From Patiria pectinifera (Eukaryota; Echinodermata; Asteroidea; Valvatida; Asterinidae), in the NCBI GenBank assembly GCA_029964075.1, contig CM057149.1:12100465-12164464 (forward strand): a stretch of DNA of 64,000 bases. The letters run 5' to 3'. The stretch's first letter is position 1; every line of letters begins with the position of its first letter. Below, piece by piece: positions 8,239 to 20,300 of the stretch. The position numbers and the translations under genes were made by a program. The notes beneath the pieces are model-generated. The model did no database searches. It saw nothing but the letters and a program-made list of their open reading frames with translations, and was not told the DNA's origin.

Positions 8239-10672
8239 GTAAGTCAGCATTACAAATTCCAGGCTATAGGATTTCAATCCACACTCCAAAACATACATGT
8301 GGTGCTCAGTTGCTCCGGAGGGTACTTTTAAAATTATCGAAAGCCATCTGAAGTAATCGTCCAGTCACACCACAGTGCTGTGCTGCATCAGGCAAACCTA
8401 ATTTTCTGAAGTGAATTAGGCAAGGAAACTTCTTTTACAAAATGGTGTTGCGAAATCATCGTTAAACCTGTGACTGAAGACTATCCTTTCAGTGATGAGT
8501 ATTATCTGTAATGGTCTCCCATTATACAGTCTGTATAAAAAATATGGTTAAATCGCTGATCTGAATGCTGGAGGTTACATGTTTTAATAATTCAATTCCT
8601 GGAGAGAATTTTAGCATACATTTACCCCCCCCCCAAAGGGCATTTTGTTCCCTGAATAGGGTTTAATCAATTCTGCCCTTTCTTCTAATTCATTGCTCTG
8701 TATGATTTTTTTTTAACGGGAATAAGCCTCTGTACTGATGACGTCACACTTTGTTTACGCGTGTGCTTTCCTATGGTGCGCAATGGACCGTGGGCCACCG
8801 CTGGCTCCATAGGAAAGTGTACACGTGAACAGAGTATGACGTCATCGTTACAGAGCCTTATCAAGTCTGAGAGCCATTCCGTTTAATACCAACTGACGCA
8901 TGCGCATTGCGGTAATGGACTATAGTTGGTTTATTTAAAAAATAATTGCACCCCGCCTCATCCCCCTATTAAACCTAACTTACCACACCCACACACAAAA
9001 AAAAATCCTAATTTTTGATACAGTTCCACTGATGAACAGGATTGCGAAGACGTACGGGGCGAGACGTTTGGCCATTGCAGCGGGCTTGCTCTTGTTTGTG
9101 TGCTTTGTTGGAACTTCCACCGCAAACAACCTCCCTCAGTTTTCGGTGTTCGTGATTCTTTGGGGTGAGTTCTAAGATACACAAAATACAAATTTAATTT
9201 CCGTCCGGAAAGTATGGTGCCAATTGTAATAGTTTCATATTGGAACGAAAAACTGGGCTGTAATGACGAAAATGTTTTGAAACAAAATGTCAACTTTTAT
9301 CGAAGTACATGTATATTAGTGATTATACTTATATTAAAATAACAGTTTCATTGTATAACAGAAATGTTTTATTTATGGCAACGTGCAAACAACCGTCAAT
9401 AATCTAAGTTTACCTCTGTATAAAGCCCAAAACTGTATCGTTTCAGCCGGCCCCCATTCTTTCAAAAATATAGCCGATTGTTGTATTTGGTTTATATGGT
9501 TTAGGTGTCGGTGTTGCTATGGGCTACGGACCTCCGATTGTGGAAATGCTGCTGTATTTTCCAACTAACCCTGCACTGCCTATAGGCATAGTTGGCACGG
9601 GTGCCGGTGTTGGAATGATGTTATGCCCTCCTCTGGCGGAATTCCTGATAGACATCTACGGTTGGCGTGGAGCCATGTTGTTATTTGCTGCTCTGAACGC
9701 AAATATATGCGTTCTGGGTGCGCTTATCAAGCCGGCCTCGTCAGCCTACACGGCACTGGACGGAGGTTCTCGTGAAAGCACAAGAGAAAGTGACGGATGT
9801 ACATTATGGAGATGTTGCACTTTCATCATCAAGCGTATCTGTGAGGTCCTGGCTCTGGACGTTCTGTGGTTTGAGCCCAAGTTCGCCATGCAAGCCCTTG
9901 TTAGCTTCCTAGTTGGCGTCATGTACAGCGCTTGGATGATTTTCCTCGTTCCTCATGCAATTGCAAGAGGTATTAACAGTCAAATGGCGAGCTTCCTCTC
10001 TACCGCTGGCGGAGTTGGGACTATTGTCGGTCGGGTACTACAGGGACTACTCTTGCATTCTGGATGGGTCACAGCGCTTCAGTTTTACACCTTCCTGGCG
10101 TTCATCGATTTAGTTGCCTTCGTGCTTGACCCTATCATTTCAGCCAACTACCCCGGACTCGTTTGTGTAGCTTTCGCTAATGGACTTGGCATTCCCACCA
10201 TGGCTGTATTATTTCTTCAGGTAGCCCAGCAAGTCTTGAGTAAAGATCTGAGTGTCCAGGGCTGGGGGACATTATTGGTCTTCTTCGCCTTTGGAGAGTT
10301 AGCTGGTGGGGCTTTGGCAGGTAGGCCTAAATATTTGATTTTAGTTGCGTCTTTTGTTTAATTCCAATAGAGCAAAGTGCCCGACCTAATCAAAATTAAC
10401 CCTTTAAATGTAAATTAAAGAGACTCCAAACGTTCACAGAGAAATACTCTGGCTCGTGTGTGCATGTTATGAGCGTATGGATAATCATACAACGATGTGA
10501 TATTTTTCTCATGTTCTTACATCTGTTTCACATGTGTTTAATTAAAACAGGAGTTACCTACGAAGCTACAGGAAGTTACGATACGTCGTTTTGGATGCTT
10601 GGTGGAGTCTCTGGCGTCGCAGTCGTCATTCTTGTGACTGAAAGAATTCTGCACAAGTGCAGTGGCGACTAA
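8049..10672 (+). CDS. Transporter A: SLC16 / monocarboxylate-transporter-like, 5' exon uncertain
   Basis: Four spliced exons (8049-8238, 9024-9164, 9505-10320, 10551-10672) join in one frame of 422 codons plus stop. SLC16 (MCT) proteins are 12-helix major-facilitator carriers in the plasma membrane that move lactate, pyruvate or related small molecules, often with protons. The family signature DGGYGW sits at the start of the first helix, followed by GTFKSFGVFLLP. A YGWRGAMLL block lies in the middle of exon 3, and a short cytoplasmic loop rich in Ser/Arg separates the two six-helix halves. The helix-5 region lacks the usual YFxKRR motif (it reads LLYFPTNPALP), so the substrate may differ from classical lactate carriers. 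Length fits the family (about 450) once a short N-terminus is added. Paralogue of the gene at 60097. MCT12/14-type assignment would need a tree. Confidence 0.9.
8723..8860. mobile_element. Short palindromic miniature element in transporter A intron
   Basis: Inverted arms of about 50 bp: the left starts TAAGCCTCTGTACTGATGAC, the right ends GTCATCGTTACAGAGCCTTA. Both arms continue through a CGTCAC/GTGTGCTTTCCTATGG block. Only about 35 bp separates the arms. Non-coding hairpin-type MITE. Confidence 0.75.
9024..9164 (+). CDS. Transporter A, exon 3 of model (helices 2-3)
   Basis: Acceptor GATACAG, donor GGG|GTGAGT. 141 nt, phase 1 to phase 1. Encodes IPLMNRIAKTYGARRLAIAA then a hydrophobic helix and FSVFVILWG. 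Same size and phases as 61415-61555. Confidence 0.9.
9505..10320 (+). CDS. Transporter A, large exon (helices 4-11)
   Basis: Acceptor GGTTTAG, donor GCAG|GTAGGC. 816 nt, phase 1 to phase 1. Bears most of the membrane helices and the central loop. Positions 9610-9691 are identical to 63323-63404 of transporter B, and 9909-9955 are identical to 63625-63671. Confidence 0.93.
10551..10672 (+). CDS. Transporter A, last coding exon
   Basis: Acceptor AATTAAAACAG; phase 1 in; ends in TAA at 10670-10672. Encodes the last helix (WMLGGVSGVAVVILV) and a short charged tail ending HKCSGD. The usual long cytoplasmic C-terminal tail of MCT1-4 is absent. No clear AATAAA within 150 bp downstream. Confidence 0.88.
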
Positions 10673-10925
10673 AGCTCTCCAAAATGATTCAGAGATTAAC
10701 GGCCTTCACATATCCTAACAATTGATCATACATATAATACCTATTCACCTGTACCGCAGGTCGTTTTAGCTAGGTCAAATTAATGTGACGTACCGATAGT
10801 AGTCAAAGGGTCCAGTTTAAAGGGTCCACGAAATGAATTGTATAGGAACATGTTTTGTGCAAATGTATGAGAACCTTTTGACCACCTCTTTTTGGTTAAA
10901 TTCATTGAAAAGTGCACTTCTTTAT

Positions 10926-11188
10926 AGTGGCGCACCCGGGGGGACTCTGGGACTTGAGCCCCCAAGAGGTTGTCCTTTTTTTAAGTATTTTTTTTTGTTC
11001 CACGATTTGACCTTGGTGATACGTATGTGGCCTATTTTCGAGTAGTATAACAGGGGTGTATGTGGCGCAATAGGGGTTTAAGTGGCGCCACCAACGTCAA
11101 AATAGTCCGCCCCCCCCCCCCAAACAAAAATCCCAATTTTTTGGGAAAAAAATTGTGAGCCCCCCAACCAAATCCTGGGTGCGCCACT
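10926..11188. mobile_element. G-rich miniature TIR element, AGTGGCGCACCC family
   Basis: Perfect 12-bp inverted ends, AGTGGCGCACCC (10926-10937) and GGGTGCGCCACT (11177-11188). A G-tract follows the left end, and an internal C-tract lies near 11108. Non-coding, MITE-like, located 250 bp after the transporter A stop codon. Confidence 0.75.
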
Positions 11189-11194
11189 GCTTCT

Positions 11195-13080
11195 TTAAAT
11201 ATTTCAAATTGTCCATGCTTATCCAGACAACTGAGGGCGCTGTTGCTGTGATGTCGTTTCATGAAGACACTGTTTAGTTTAGTTTTCTGTTCAAATTGTG
11301 AACCCCACAATTTGTTAATTAAAACATCTGTGAGAAAGGCTTCCTTACTGTCTCACTGCAATGTTTTTATACAACAATCGATCAACAAAGGAACAGAACA
11401 TTTACGACAGCAAAGTACTCAACTATTATGGCAACTTTTGGTGCTGAAATAATGTCACATCGTGGTTTCAGCCTGAAATGACATCACTTTTTTGCTCATG
11501 CATATGGACAATCGCGTTTGCATAAACACCAAAAAGGCACCAAAATACCCTTAAAAAAGGCAAAACGAAAATTGAAAATAAAGTTTAATGGGACACAAAG
11601 GTGCATTTTCAAGAATTGCATCAACAAACTTGCATGGCCCCTTAATAAGCCCACTCATTCATATCGACGCCTGTTATTGCACACACACAAAATAAGCTGA
11701 ACAATACGCACGTCTTGACAAAATCTCAAGACTCAAGAACGTCGCTGCTGAGCGTAGGCAAGTTCTTAGAAGATCTTTGCAAAGCATTGCATGTCTCTTC
11801 GCTCAGGCAAGGGTGGCAACCGGGTTAATTGATGTCCAAGATTTTTCAATTTTCGGATGCAATGAGGCGCTGCAGTAACTGCACCAAAGGCCTGAAGCAA
11901 TGAAACAAATGCTGGATTTGCAAATATTGAGTGATAAACTTCCGGAGATTTGGGATTTTCACGTGGAAATAACCTACATGTAGGTTATTGCGCTACGACT
12001 GTTTCATGTGTGGTCCATGTGGCGACTGCATTTTTTTGGCACGTATTAAATTCGACTTTGCTTCATACTCTTTATCAGGTGTAATCTGCAGGCCGTCGTT
12101 CCCCACAGTCCTACGCCGACCCTGGAGTTTTGGGAATTTATAATTTAGAGGTTTTTTTCCATCCAAATTAATTTTTTTCTTAGAGTTTAGAATTATTAGA
12201 ATCATGAAGTTGTTGAGGTATACAATTGACTTAAAACTTGAAGACCTTGTGGAGACATAATCTATCATAACATCAGTTTTGTGAGCCTATTGCGATTGCT
12301 TTCAAAAAAGTTTTATTAAAGAGCCCTCTGTGAAAAACACGTTTTTGAAATTCTATGGAACAAGGCGGACGCCTGTTTTCATTCTGTAATTATCTTCGTT
12401 GTCTTGGTGTCCTTAAATTAATCATTTAAGCGGACCTCGATCTAAATGGCGTACCGCTACCTTAATAATATGCGCAAAGACTATCTATAGTTAGGATTAA
12501 ATCAAACTTGGAAAGAAGGGAAAACATGAAGAAATTTATTGATGACGTCACAGCTAAGTCAATCCTTATTTTGCAAACCGGCATATTATGTCCTCTAGAA
12601 CTTTCATGCCTTACATGATTTTGTTTAATCATCGTGACTGTTTTCAACATCAAAAAATCTACTGAAAAATCACAATATCTTATGGTGTTATTATGACGTA
12701 CGTCATTAAATTTTGTTTGACATTTTAAAACTTACAATATACATACAATAGTTTAATCCTTTTTCTAAGGACAATGGAAAGACACCTTCAATTTGATATC
12801 AGGTGACAGCTAATATGACATGTCATTTCCGGCAATCATCTTGAGACTGCATCAATGGTCAAGCATGTGCCAAATTTGAATTTGATCGGATTGATAAAAA
12901 AAAAAAAATAGTGAGAAATGGAGTGTTAAACAGAGAGACAAACAAAGAAGAGGTATTATTGGGTACACTAAAGCTGTGCGACCCCGTAGTACTTTTATTC
13001 TACATTTATGTTCGCCGACACCATGTAGGCCTTTGTTTGCAGCGCAGCCAACATAATATTTATATACATATACCTATTTT
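11195..13080. other. Spacer between transporter A and PARP1, no gene seen
   Basis: About 1.9 kb of AT-rich sequence. Open frames here are short and resemble no family I know. A run of A with AGAGAGACAAACAAAG near 12900-12950 looks like simple-sequence or a transposon tail. Confidence 0.5.
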
Positions 13081-13089
13081 CTATTAAAG

Positions 13090-13230
13090 GATTGTAGACC
13101 TTTGTGAAAGGACTTTTAGTATTTACTCTAGCCTGTTTTGTATCCCGTGATATTAATCCGATTGCAGACCTTTGTGAAAGGACTTTAGTATTTACTCTAG
13201 CCTGTTTTGTATCCCGTGATATTAATGCGA
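13090..13230. repeat. Tandem duplication, 70-bp unit x2
   Basis: Two nearly identical adjacent copies starting at GATTGTAGACCTTTGTG (13090) and GATTGCAGACCTTTGTG (13160), each ending in GTATCCCGTGATATTAAT. The high identity implies a recent duplication. Confidence 0.85.
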
Positions 13231-13259
13231 ATAAAATACTACTAGATAAGCAAAGTCCA

Positions 13260-13575
13260 TTCTCTATGTGGGGAGGTTCTAGGCTATCACTCCTAGATAC
13301 CACTTCAAACCGCCCCGGCACTCTGTGTGGTTGTATTGACTTGTGGAGGTCAATACAGTGTAATACAATTTAAAGTTGTGGGGAGGTTATCAGTTTGTGC
13401 GGGACTTGTCTTCCTCCGTATTTGCACACTAACCCATTAGCCCTCATATCACGCAGCCTTAAACCAGCCTAGCCTATCACTCCACATATCGCCTCAAACC
13501 GCCCCAGCACGTACTCTATGGTTTTACCGATTTATGGAGGAGTTAATACAATGTAATACAATGTAATACGAGTGT
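13260..13575. repeat. Diverged tandem repeat, about 200-bp unit
   Basis: Segments near 13285-13375 and 13468-13575 share 'CTATCACTCC', 'TCAAACCGCCCC', 'GGTT.TA..GA.TTATGGAGG'-type words and 'CAATGTAATACAAT'. Older than the neighbouring 70-bp duplication. Confidence 0.5.
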
Positions 13576-14159
13576 TACATTTCTTCAATTATTGCACACT
13601 ACTTAGTCCATCAACTTGTGAATTTGGTCCCAGAATATAAACTCAAGATGATTCCCGCTTACTTTCATTTTGAATATCCTGAAAATCCTTCAAAAGTCAA
13701 AACATATATTTTGGACAAAATTATGTCACATTTCATCAATCGATTTAAATGGACAAGCGATTGAACGGCAAACTTGATTATTGAAATAGGCTTGCAGATT
13801 ACAATCACAATCAGGCATATTTGAAAGCAAAATTGAAGTTCATACCTGATACCCGAGAATGTTTATGATGAAGCACTCACGAAATGTAATTCAATCTTTG
13901 ATAAACAGTGTCTAACGATGATTGTTATATTAGCCCTACTGACTTTATGTATTTAACTCTTTTAATCGTCTGAACAACATAGACCTCCCCCAACAATTCC
14001 ATCATGGCAAAATGAAATTTCCCCAATCGTGTTGAGTCTTTAAATGTAGAAAATGTTGCACAGACCCCTGTGTTTGTTATTTAAAAGTTTGCCTCTTAAT
14101 ATTCACTGGCAACTTGAACTCACCATAGAGTTCAATCTCGATCAGTAATGACCTGTCGA

Positions 14160-14240
14160 TGTCAGCGGGCGGGTCTACGTCTAGGCAATCACGCGGCATT
14201 GCACCGATCGACAGTGCAGTACGAATATCACACAACCGAA
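14160..14240 (+). promoter_or_regulatory. Probable PARP1 5' leader / proximal promoter
   Basis: GC- and CpG-richer than its surroundings, with a GGGCGGG box at about 14167-14173 and no TATA motif near the start codon. The start codon context CGAAATGG has A at -3 and G at +4, a favourable context. The transcription start cannot be placed. Confidence 0.35.
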
Positions 14241-14369
14241 ATGGCTGAAAAGACACAGCTAGCCGATCTCCCCTTCGTGGTAGATTATGCCAAAAGTGGC
14301 AGGGCAAGGTGCCGACGATGCCACAATAACATTGAGTATAACCACCTGCGACTTGGCAGGATGGTACAG
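14241..14369 (+). CDS. PARP1: PARP1 exon 1
   Basis: ATG to donor CAG|GTAAGC; residues 1-43, phase 0. First half of zinc finger 1: [14 protein letters not shown] gives C24 and C27. Confidence 0.95.
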
Positions 14370-17300
14370 GTAAGCCTAAATTTTCAGTAAACGTGATAAG
14401 TTCAATAAGGTGGGCGAAATGGTGAATCACTAGCACTGTGGACCGACGTCGAAGTGATGCATGGCGAATCTATGGTGGCCCCGAACGGACATAAAAGACA
14501 TGTTTTTTGTCATCACTAGATTACGATATTACGACTGAGTAGTTGGCGTCAATTCATTCATAACATCAGAAGTTTGCAGCGGCGTAGCCAGGGTTCTTAT
14601 CCCATCCCGTGTGTGTGTGTGTGGCAGGGGGGGGGGCTTGAAGTTACAATGGAGGGGCTCCCGAAAAATTGTGCTGAAAGGTAGACAGGTTTTTTTCACA
14701 GGACACCCGCCCGCGTGCGCCCCCACGCCCCCCGTAGCTACGCCACCGGAAGTTTGGTTCTTCGCCATAATGCAAATTTCTACGACATAAAGTGTATTCA
14801 ACGGTTCCCCATATACCTATATATAAGGCCTGTGCAAGTTCATGGCATGATCCGGTGATTTCTGCTGATCGTTTGCGAGAAGCTTGGCATGTACAGGGTT
14901 CCTTAATGGGGTAGAAAACACAACAGAACAACGTACCCCAGAAGGAAGTTTGTAGAAATCAATATACCCCACAAGGGAAGCGCCATGGAGTTTGAGATTT
15001 CAATGGGAACAAATAAAAACAAAAGAAGGGATTCCAAGGTCTACCCCACGCTGTGTGCGTCTGCGTTTGTTTGTGGTGTAAATCGAGGACACACATATGT
15101 GCAACACCATCGATGAATTGAGGACAGGAACCAGATCGAGGACGACCTGGATTAGAAAACGTGTACAAAACCAATAAGAGTTGTTGCAAAAAAGTTAGAG
15201 TACAAACAAAGGAAAAGGGAAGAGGAACAATAGAAAATCCTCGATTTACACCATAAACAAATGTGTATGTCAGGGTTGTCGATGACACCTGTGGATGACA
15301 TTTTTCCATAGCATGTCTGCGTTGCAAAGATTGGGTCTTATTTGCGTTTTTTTTTCCTTACCCCGATATGGAAACTAGGCTCTCTAACTAGGTATAGGGC
15401 CTATGTCTAATTTATTTTGATGGGATAGCTCCATGCATTAAGGTACTCATGATTGTTTCAAGTATACATATGTGTCTTTTTTGGTGTTTTCAGTCGCCAT
15501 ACTTTGACGGTATGCAGTCAAATTGGTATCATTTCCGTTGCTTTTGGAGGGCTGAAGAGAACAAAATGACATCTGTTAATGACATAGGTAAGAAGAAATC
15601 ATTTTGACAGGGTAGAACAAGTGCGACGTCATTATTCAACTGTTTTTAAGTGATACTTGCACATCACAACGCTCTTTTTAAGAGTCACACGAGATAAGCG
15701 CTACACAGAGAAGGGATAGAAAAGGAAGCTACGAGAAAGAAAGATTATTCCAAGTTACAGTTAATTTACTGTTTAAGAACAAATTACACTTGAAGACGCG
15801 TACTGTCCTGTAAAACGAGATTAAATTGTAGCCACTAACATGTGGTGGGGGTTACATGCATAGAATTCCTGTTTTTATATAAAAAAGTGCTTGTCGCTGC
15901 CAGGGGTGAAATTGCAAATGCAAACCTAAACAACTTACGTCAGTATACAGAAAGGTAAAACCAACCTCTATAGTAAAAATCTATCCTTAGTACTGAACAA
16001 CGAGATTTTACATTTTATGAAACTTTAAAGTTATGAACTGTTGCTAAAAAACACATTAGAATGGGACAAGTTTGAATTTGAAGTCATACCTAACCCTTCT
16101 GAATCCGACATGATCCAACTATACTAAACCCGATGGAGCCTGTTAGATTTAGCAGTAAACCCCTGGTGTACATTCCTGATTGCAATATGTTGGATTCAGC
16201 AGGCAACCGAACCTCATTATAACGCTAAAGTTGGAGCTCTTTTTGATCTATAACAGACAACTGAAAATAGGGCACAGTGGATTGAGCAGGAAACTAAGGT
16301 TGGAATCTGTTGGATTTTGCAGGGTAGTCCTAAGGAACTACTGTGGGGTTATTAATAAACACAAATTTGCAAATATACCATAATAGTTATTGTTTTCCTC
16401 GATTCGTCACTGATTTACTTCCAGCTTTACAATCGATTATTCGAAAGTTGTGCTTCGCCGATTAAAAAAAAATATTCGTCTTTAGACGCATCGTTGGAAA
16501 GGCCTTCTTTTGTTGATTTCTTTAAAACGACAGCTTACCAGAAAGAATACATTTCACAGGGAGTAAAGTCCCATTACTGTATTCAAACCAAGTGTGCTTT
16601 TCAAGAATAATTACGTCAGTTTATTTGTTGGATAGCTGGAATGATGGACTGTGACTTTAAGAGTGTACTTTGTACACATTAATAAAAACAAAACAACTTT
16701 CCCCCAAACATTTCCCCCCAATATTATGTCTGTCACCAAAAATATAATACACAAATAGTTTAGATACTTTGATACTGCATGGAGTACTCGTATGCTGAAT
16801 ACACACATTTCAATATAGTCCATTGCATTTGCTTTTAATTCACATTTTGTTTTCACAAAATGTAGCAAGTGTTGAAGCTCTCCGTTGGCATGACCAGGAA
16901 AAGATACGGGAATATGTCAATTCATTCGTAACTAAACCATGGATAGACAACCGACCCGACTTTGACCCAGGAGACGAATACATGTTTGCAAATGGCTATT
17001 CATGGAGAACCTATGAGTGCAGTGTTTGTCAGGAGTTGGTAGCGGTAAGTGTTGTTCTGTTAATTTTCTGTGGGTTTACTTAATAAAAATCATAATCAAG
17101 TGTTCGAAAGTGACATAGTTACGTCAAGAGGATGCACATGTAATTTATATATAAAAAAAATACATAAAACACCTAAAGCAAAGAAACTTTACACACTTTA
17201 TTTCCGTCCGGTTACCTTCCTGATAAATCAAATCGGAGCTTTGAAAATACTTCAAGTGAATCCTGCTTGGATTTACCGTTGTTATGAAATATTGAACATT

Positions 17301-20300
17301 TGAAAGAGAGTCATTGGAGTTTATATGACTGATCATTTCCAGATTTATACTATAACTTGTGCTCCCGTCATGCACGATGTATTTGTGTGCATTAATCGCA
17401 CAAAGTTGTAAAGCCCACTGGACAACGTTTAGATTTTACCGGATCAACGGATGACCGGTACGTTTTCCCCCACCTTTCTGGAGACCGCAATGTTAAGCCC
17501 CCCCCCCCCAAGTCTCCGGTTCCTGGACTGCGCGCATCGGCAAAGTGAATAGGTTTTTTTTGTCCAGTGTAAGATGATGTCTCAAAACGGCCAGACTCAC
17601 TGGTTTGACTGGCATCTTGCTGATGGGGTTACGATCGAGAATAAACTTTATGTGGCCTCTGTGGGCTCCCATATAGTTTGCACTAAATTTAATCTGGCAC
17701 CATTTGCAGACGGTGTTGAAAGTTTGTAATGTGCGTATGGAAACCAGACTGAGGGAGCAATGACCGTGTATCTGGAAGCCCCTAGCGGTTTTTAATTATT
17801 AGCGCAATATTTAAAGGAAGCATATTAATGACCAACCTGGCAGCACATTGTTTGGTCTGACGTCACCGTTTTCGCTGATTTTTCTCTTGACTATCCCTGG
17901 CCAATTGCCCGAAGAAGTTCGTGTCGGTCGAGATCGTCAGTGGATGCAGTACTCTTAAGCCTTATTGCCTCACTCAGATCACCTCAAGCTTCACCCTAAA
18001 TTATATTTTTGAGAGTTTTAAATACGGTGCCCATCGGGAGGTACCCGTACGTGTGTAGAACACTACAATGAGTTCCCATCTATTGATAGTTTTGTTAATA
18101 CCCATCGCAATTTTGCATTAGCCAACCCACATGCACCTTTCACTCAAATTTCTTCAAATCTTATTTGCATTCTAGAGTCGCCATTCTTCGATTGCACGTA
18201 GACAACCGGTGCCAGATAGTAACCAAGGACAGGAAACAGTGACATGTTACCATGTACCCTGCTTTGCGCGGCCCGAAACTTTGGCAAGCGTCAACTGGAA
18301 GGACACCTACAGATTGGAAATGATAAATGGGCTTGAACCTTCGGAAGTAGAGCGAATACAATGCATGTTCCCGAAGTAAGTACAAGTATCCCAAACAGTT
18401 CATACTTCTCTGACATCATTGACATCATTCGTAGGCTACTTTTGATTAAAATCTGTGAACATTAATCCTCTGTATCGGGAGCAAGCACTTACGTCCCGAC
18501 AATCCGGCATGCATGCAGGATTAAGCAGTATGCATTGCGAAATAGAAAAGAAAATACTTTATAAATCCATCAAGGAAATTAAAGTTTCCACCGGTACAAG
18601 TACCATAGAGAATGAGTATTTAACAATCAAAGTTATACAATTTTACAAAAACACTAACAATTACAATGCTATCACTGAAACACAAACATTTACAATAGTG
18701 TTATGATTATTGAAATAGTCGCTTCTATATGTACCGTATGCCATTTTAATTCATCGCAAAAATGTGGAAAGTCTCCAAGATACATGAATGTTTGGGAAAT
18801 TAACGTATCAGATTTTATGGGTGAATACATGCACATGTCTCCCTCCAAGGGCTGTGGTATTTGGGCATTTTTTAAAAATTTGCACACCATACTTTTTCTA
18901 TGTCGGCTCTCTGGGCTTCCGATCAGTTGTTTTTATTTTTTTTGCATATTCACAAAAGCCCGAAGAGAATTAGTTATATATTATAAGTGATTAAAGATAT
19001 TCAAATCAACACGGGAAGGCAACATATTCGTGATCTGGTTGGAAGTCAATGTGACTTTTCATCAGTGGACACGAGCTCGTTCCAAGTAAGGCCTTCCAGG
19101 CTACTTATATGCGAGAACGGAAACATTTCCTACAATACGTAGAGCTCTTGCTATAAAGTTCTATTTCGTCGAGAACATGCACTAGATTTGTATGTTAACG
19201 ATCGACAAGTTAGAAGAATGCCAAATTTGCTCTGTAGAAAACAAAAGGCTTTCGGGCGGGATACATCACCAATCCTGCTTTTGCCAACATGTGTGAACAT
19301 GTAGGCTACATGTACATGCGGGGTTTACTGCGTTACGCCTCAACTTGACCTGATTGAGCTTGAACCGACTTATACGCTCCAACTCCAGTTGGGACCGATG
19401 GTTTAGTTGAGGCGTATATAGCAACTAATTGTTGGTAGAATTTTGTCAGGCTTTATGTTTTGATTTGTAAATGACAGAGTGAAGCGACAAGCTTCGGAAG
19501 CCCCAGTAGATGAGCCAGACTTCGAGACGGCTAAGCTGGTCGAGCAGTACAGGGAGAAACTTAAGGTGGGTCACGGTACATCACTATTTACCCTGATTGA
19601 AGGACAAATACTTTTGTCTAAAATCTAGTAATAGCAGCTTTGGTAGTTTAAAGCCTCAAGAATTAGGAAGTGTCTGAAAGGTTGAACGGAATGAAAGTTC
19701 CCTTCGGGAATTTTACGACCCAAGCATTGTCCCAACTATACATTTGTATTTGGGGTACTTCACTATAAAAACGTAGCCAGAGTTGACACAAAACTTGCAC
19801 TCAAGTGATTACAGCTATAGGTCAGCTGGTTGCAAGTTTGAATGTTTTCCAGTCAAATTTAACTTAAGTGTTTTGAGAGTGTCACAATGGGACGTTCTAA
19901 TGTGTGATTGGGGGCCGTTGCCATTGGCGTCGCAAGTATTTTTTCTAGAGGGGGAAAAGCTCTCAAAATTCTTGTAGTTTCTGTACCATATTCTCAATTT
20001 AAGATTTTGTTTTTCATTTTCGAGGGTGGGCAAGGGGCCAGTTGCCCGACCCACCTTCTTGACCCCCCTGCGGACGCCCATGTTGTTAAATGTGCATTAA
20101 ATGAACTGCAATATTTCCACTTCTTTTTCTTTTCTTCCTTTTTTTGTGTGGCTTCTCAGGGTTTGGGGGGCCTTTGCCCCCACCCCCCTCTCGACGCCCA
20201 TGGCCATCTCTTTATAATATTACATATATAACAGGAACAAGAAGTATTTTTGAACAGTATGGACGTCTTTTTCCCAAAAAGTAAACGTCAGGGTGCATTT

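Noticed and set aside
11993..12268. 91-codon minus-strand open frame between transporter A and PARP1
   Set aside because: AT-rich composition with Lys/Asn/Ile runs, no family match and no supporting signals.
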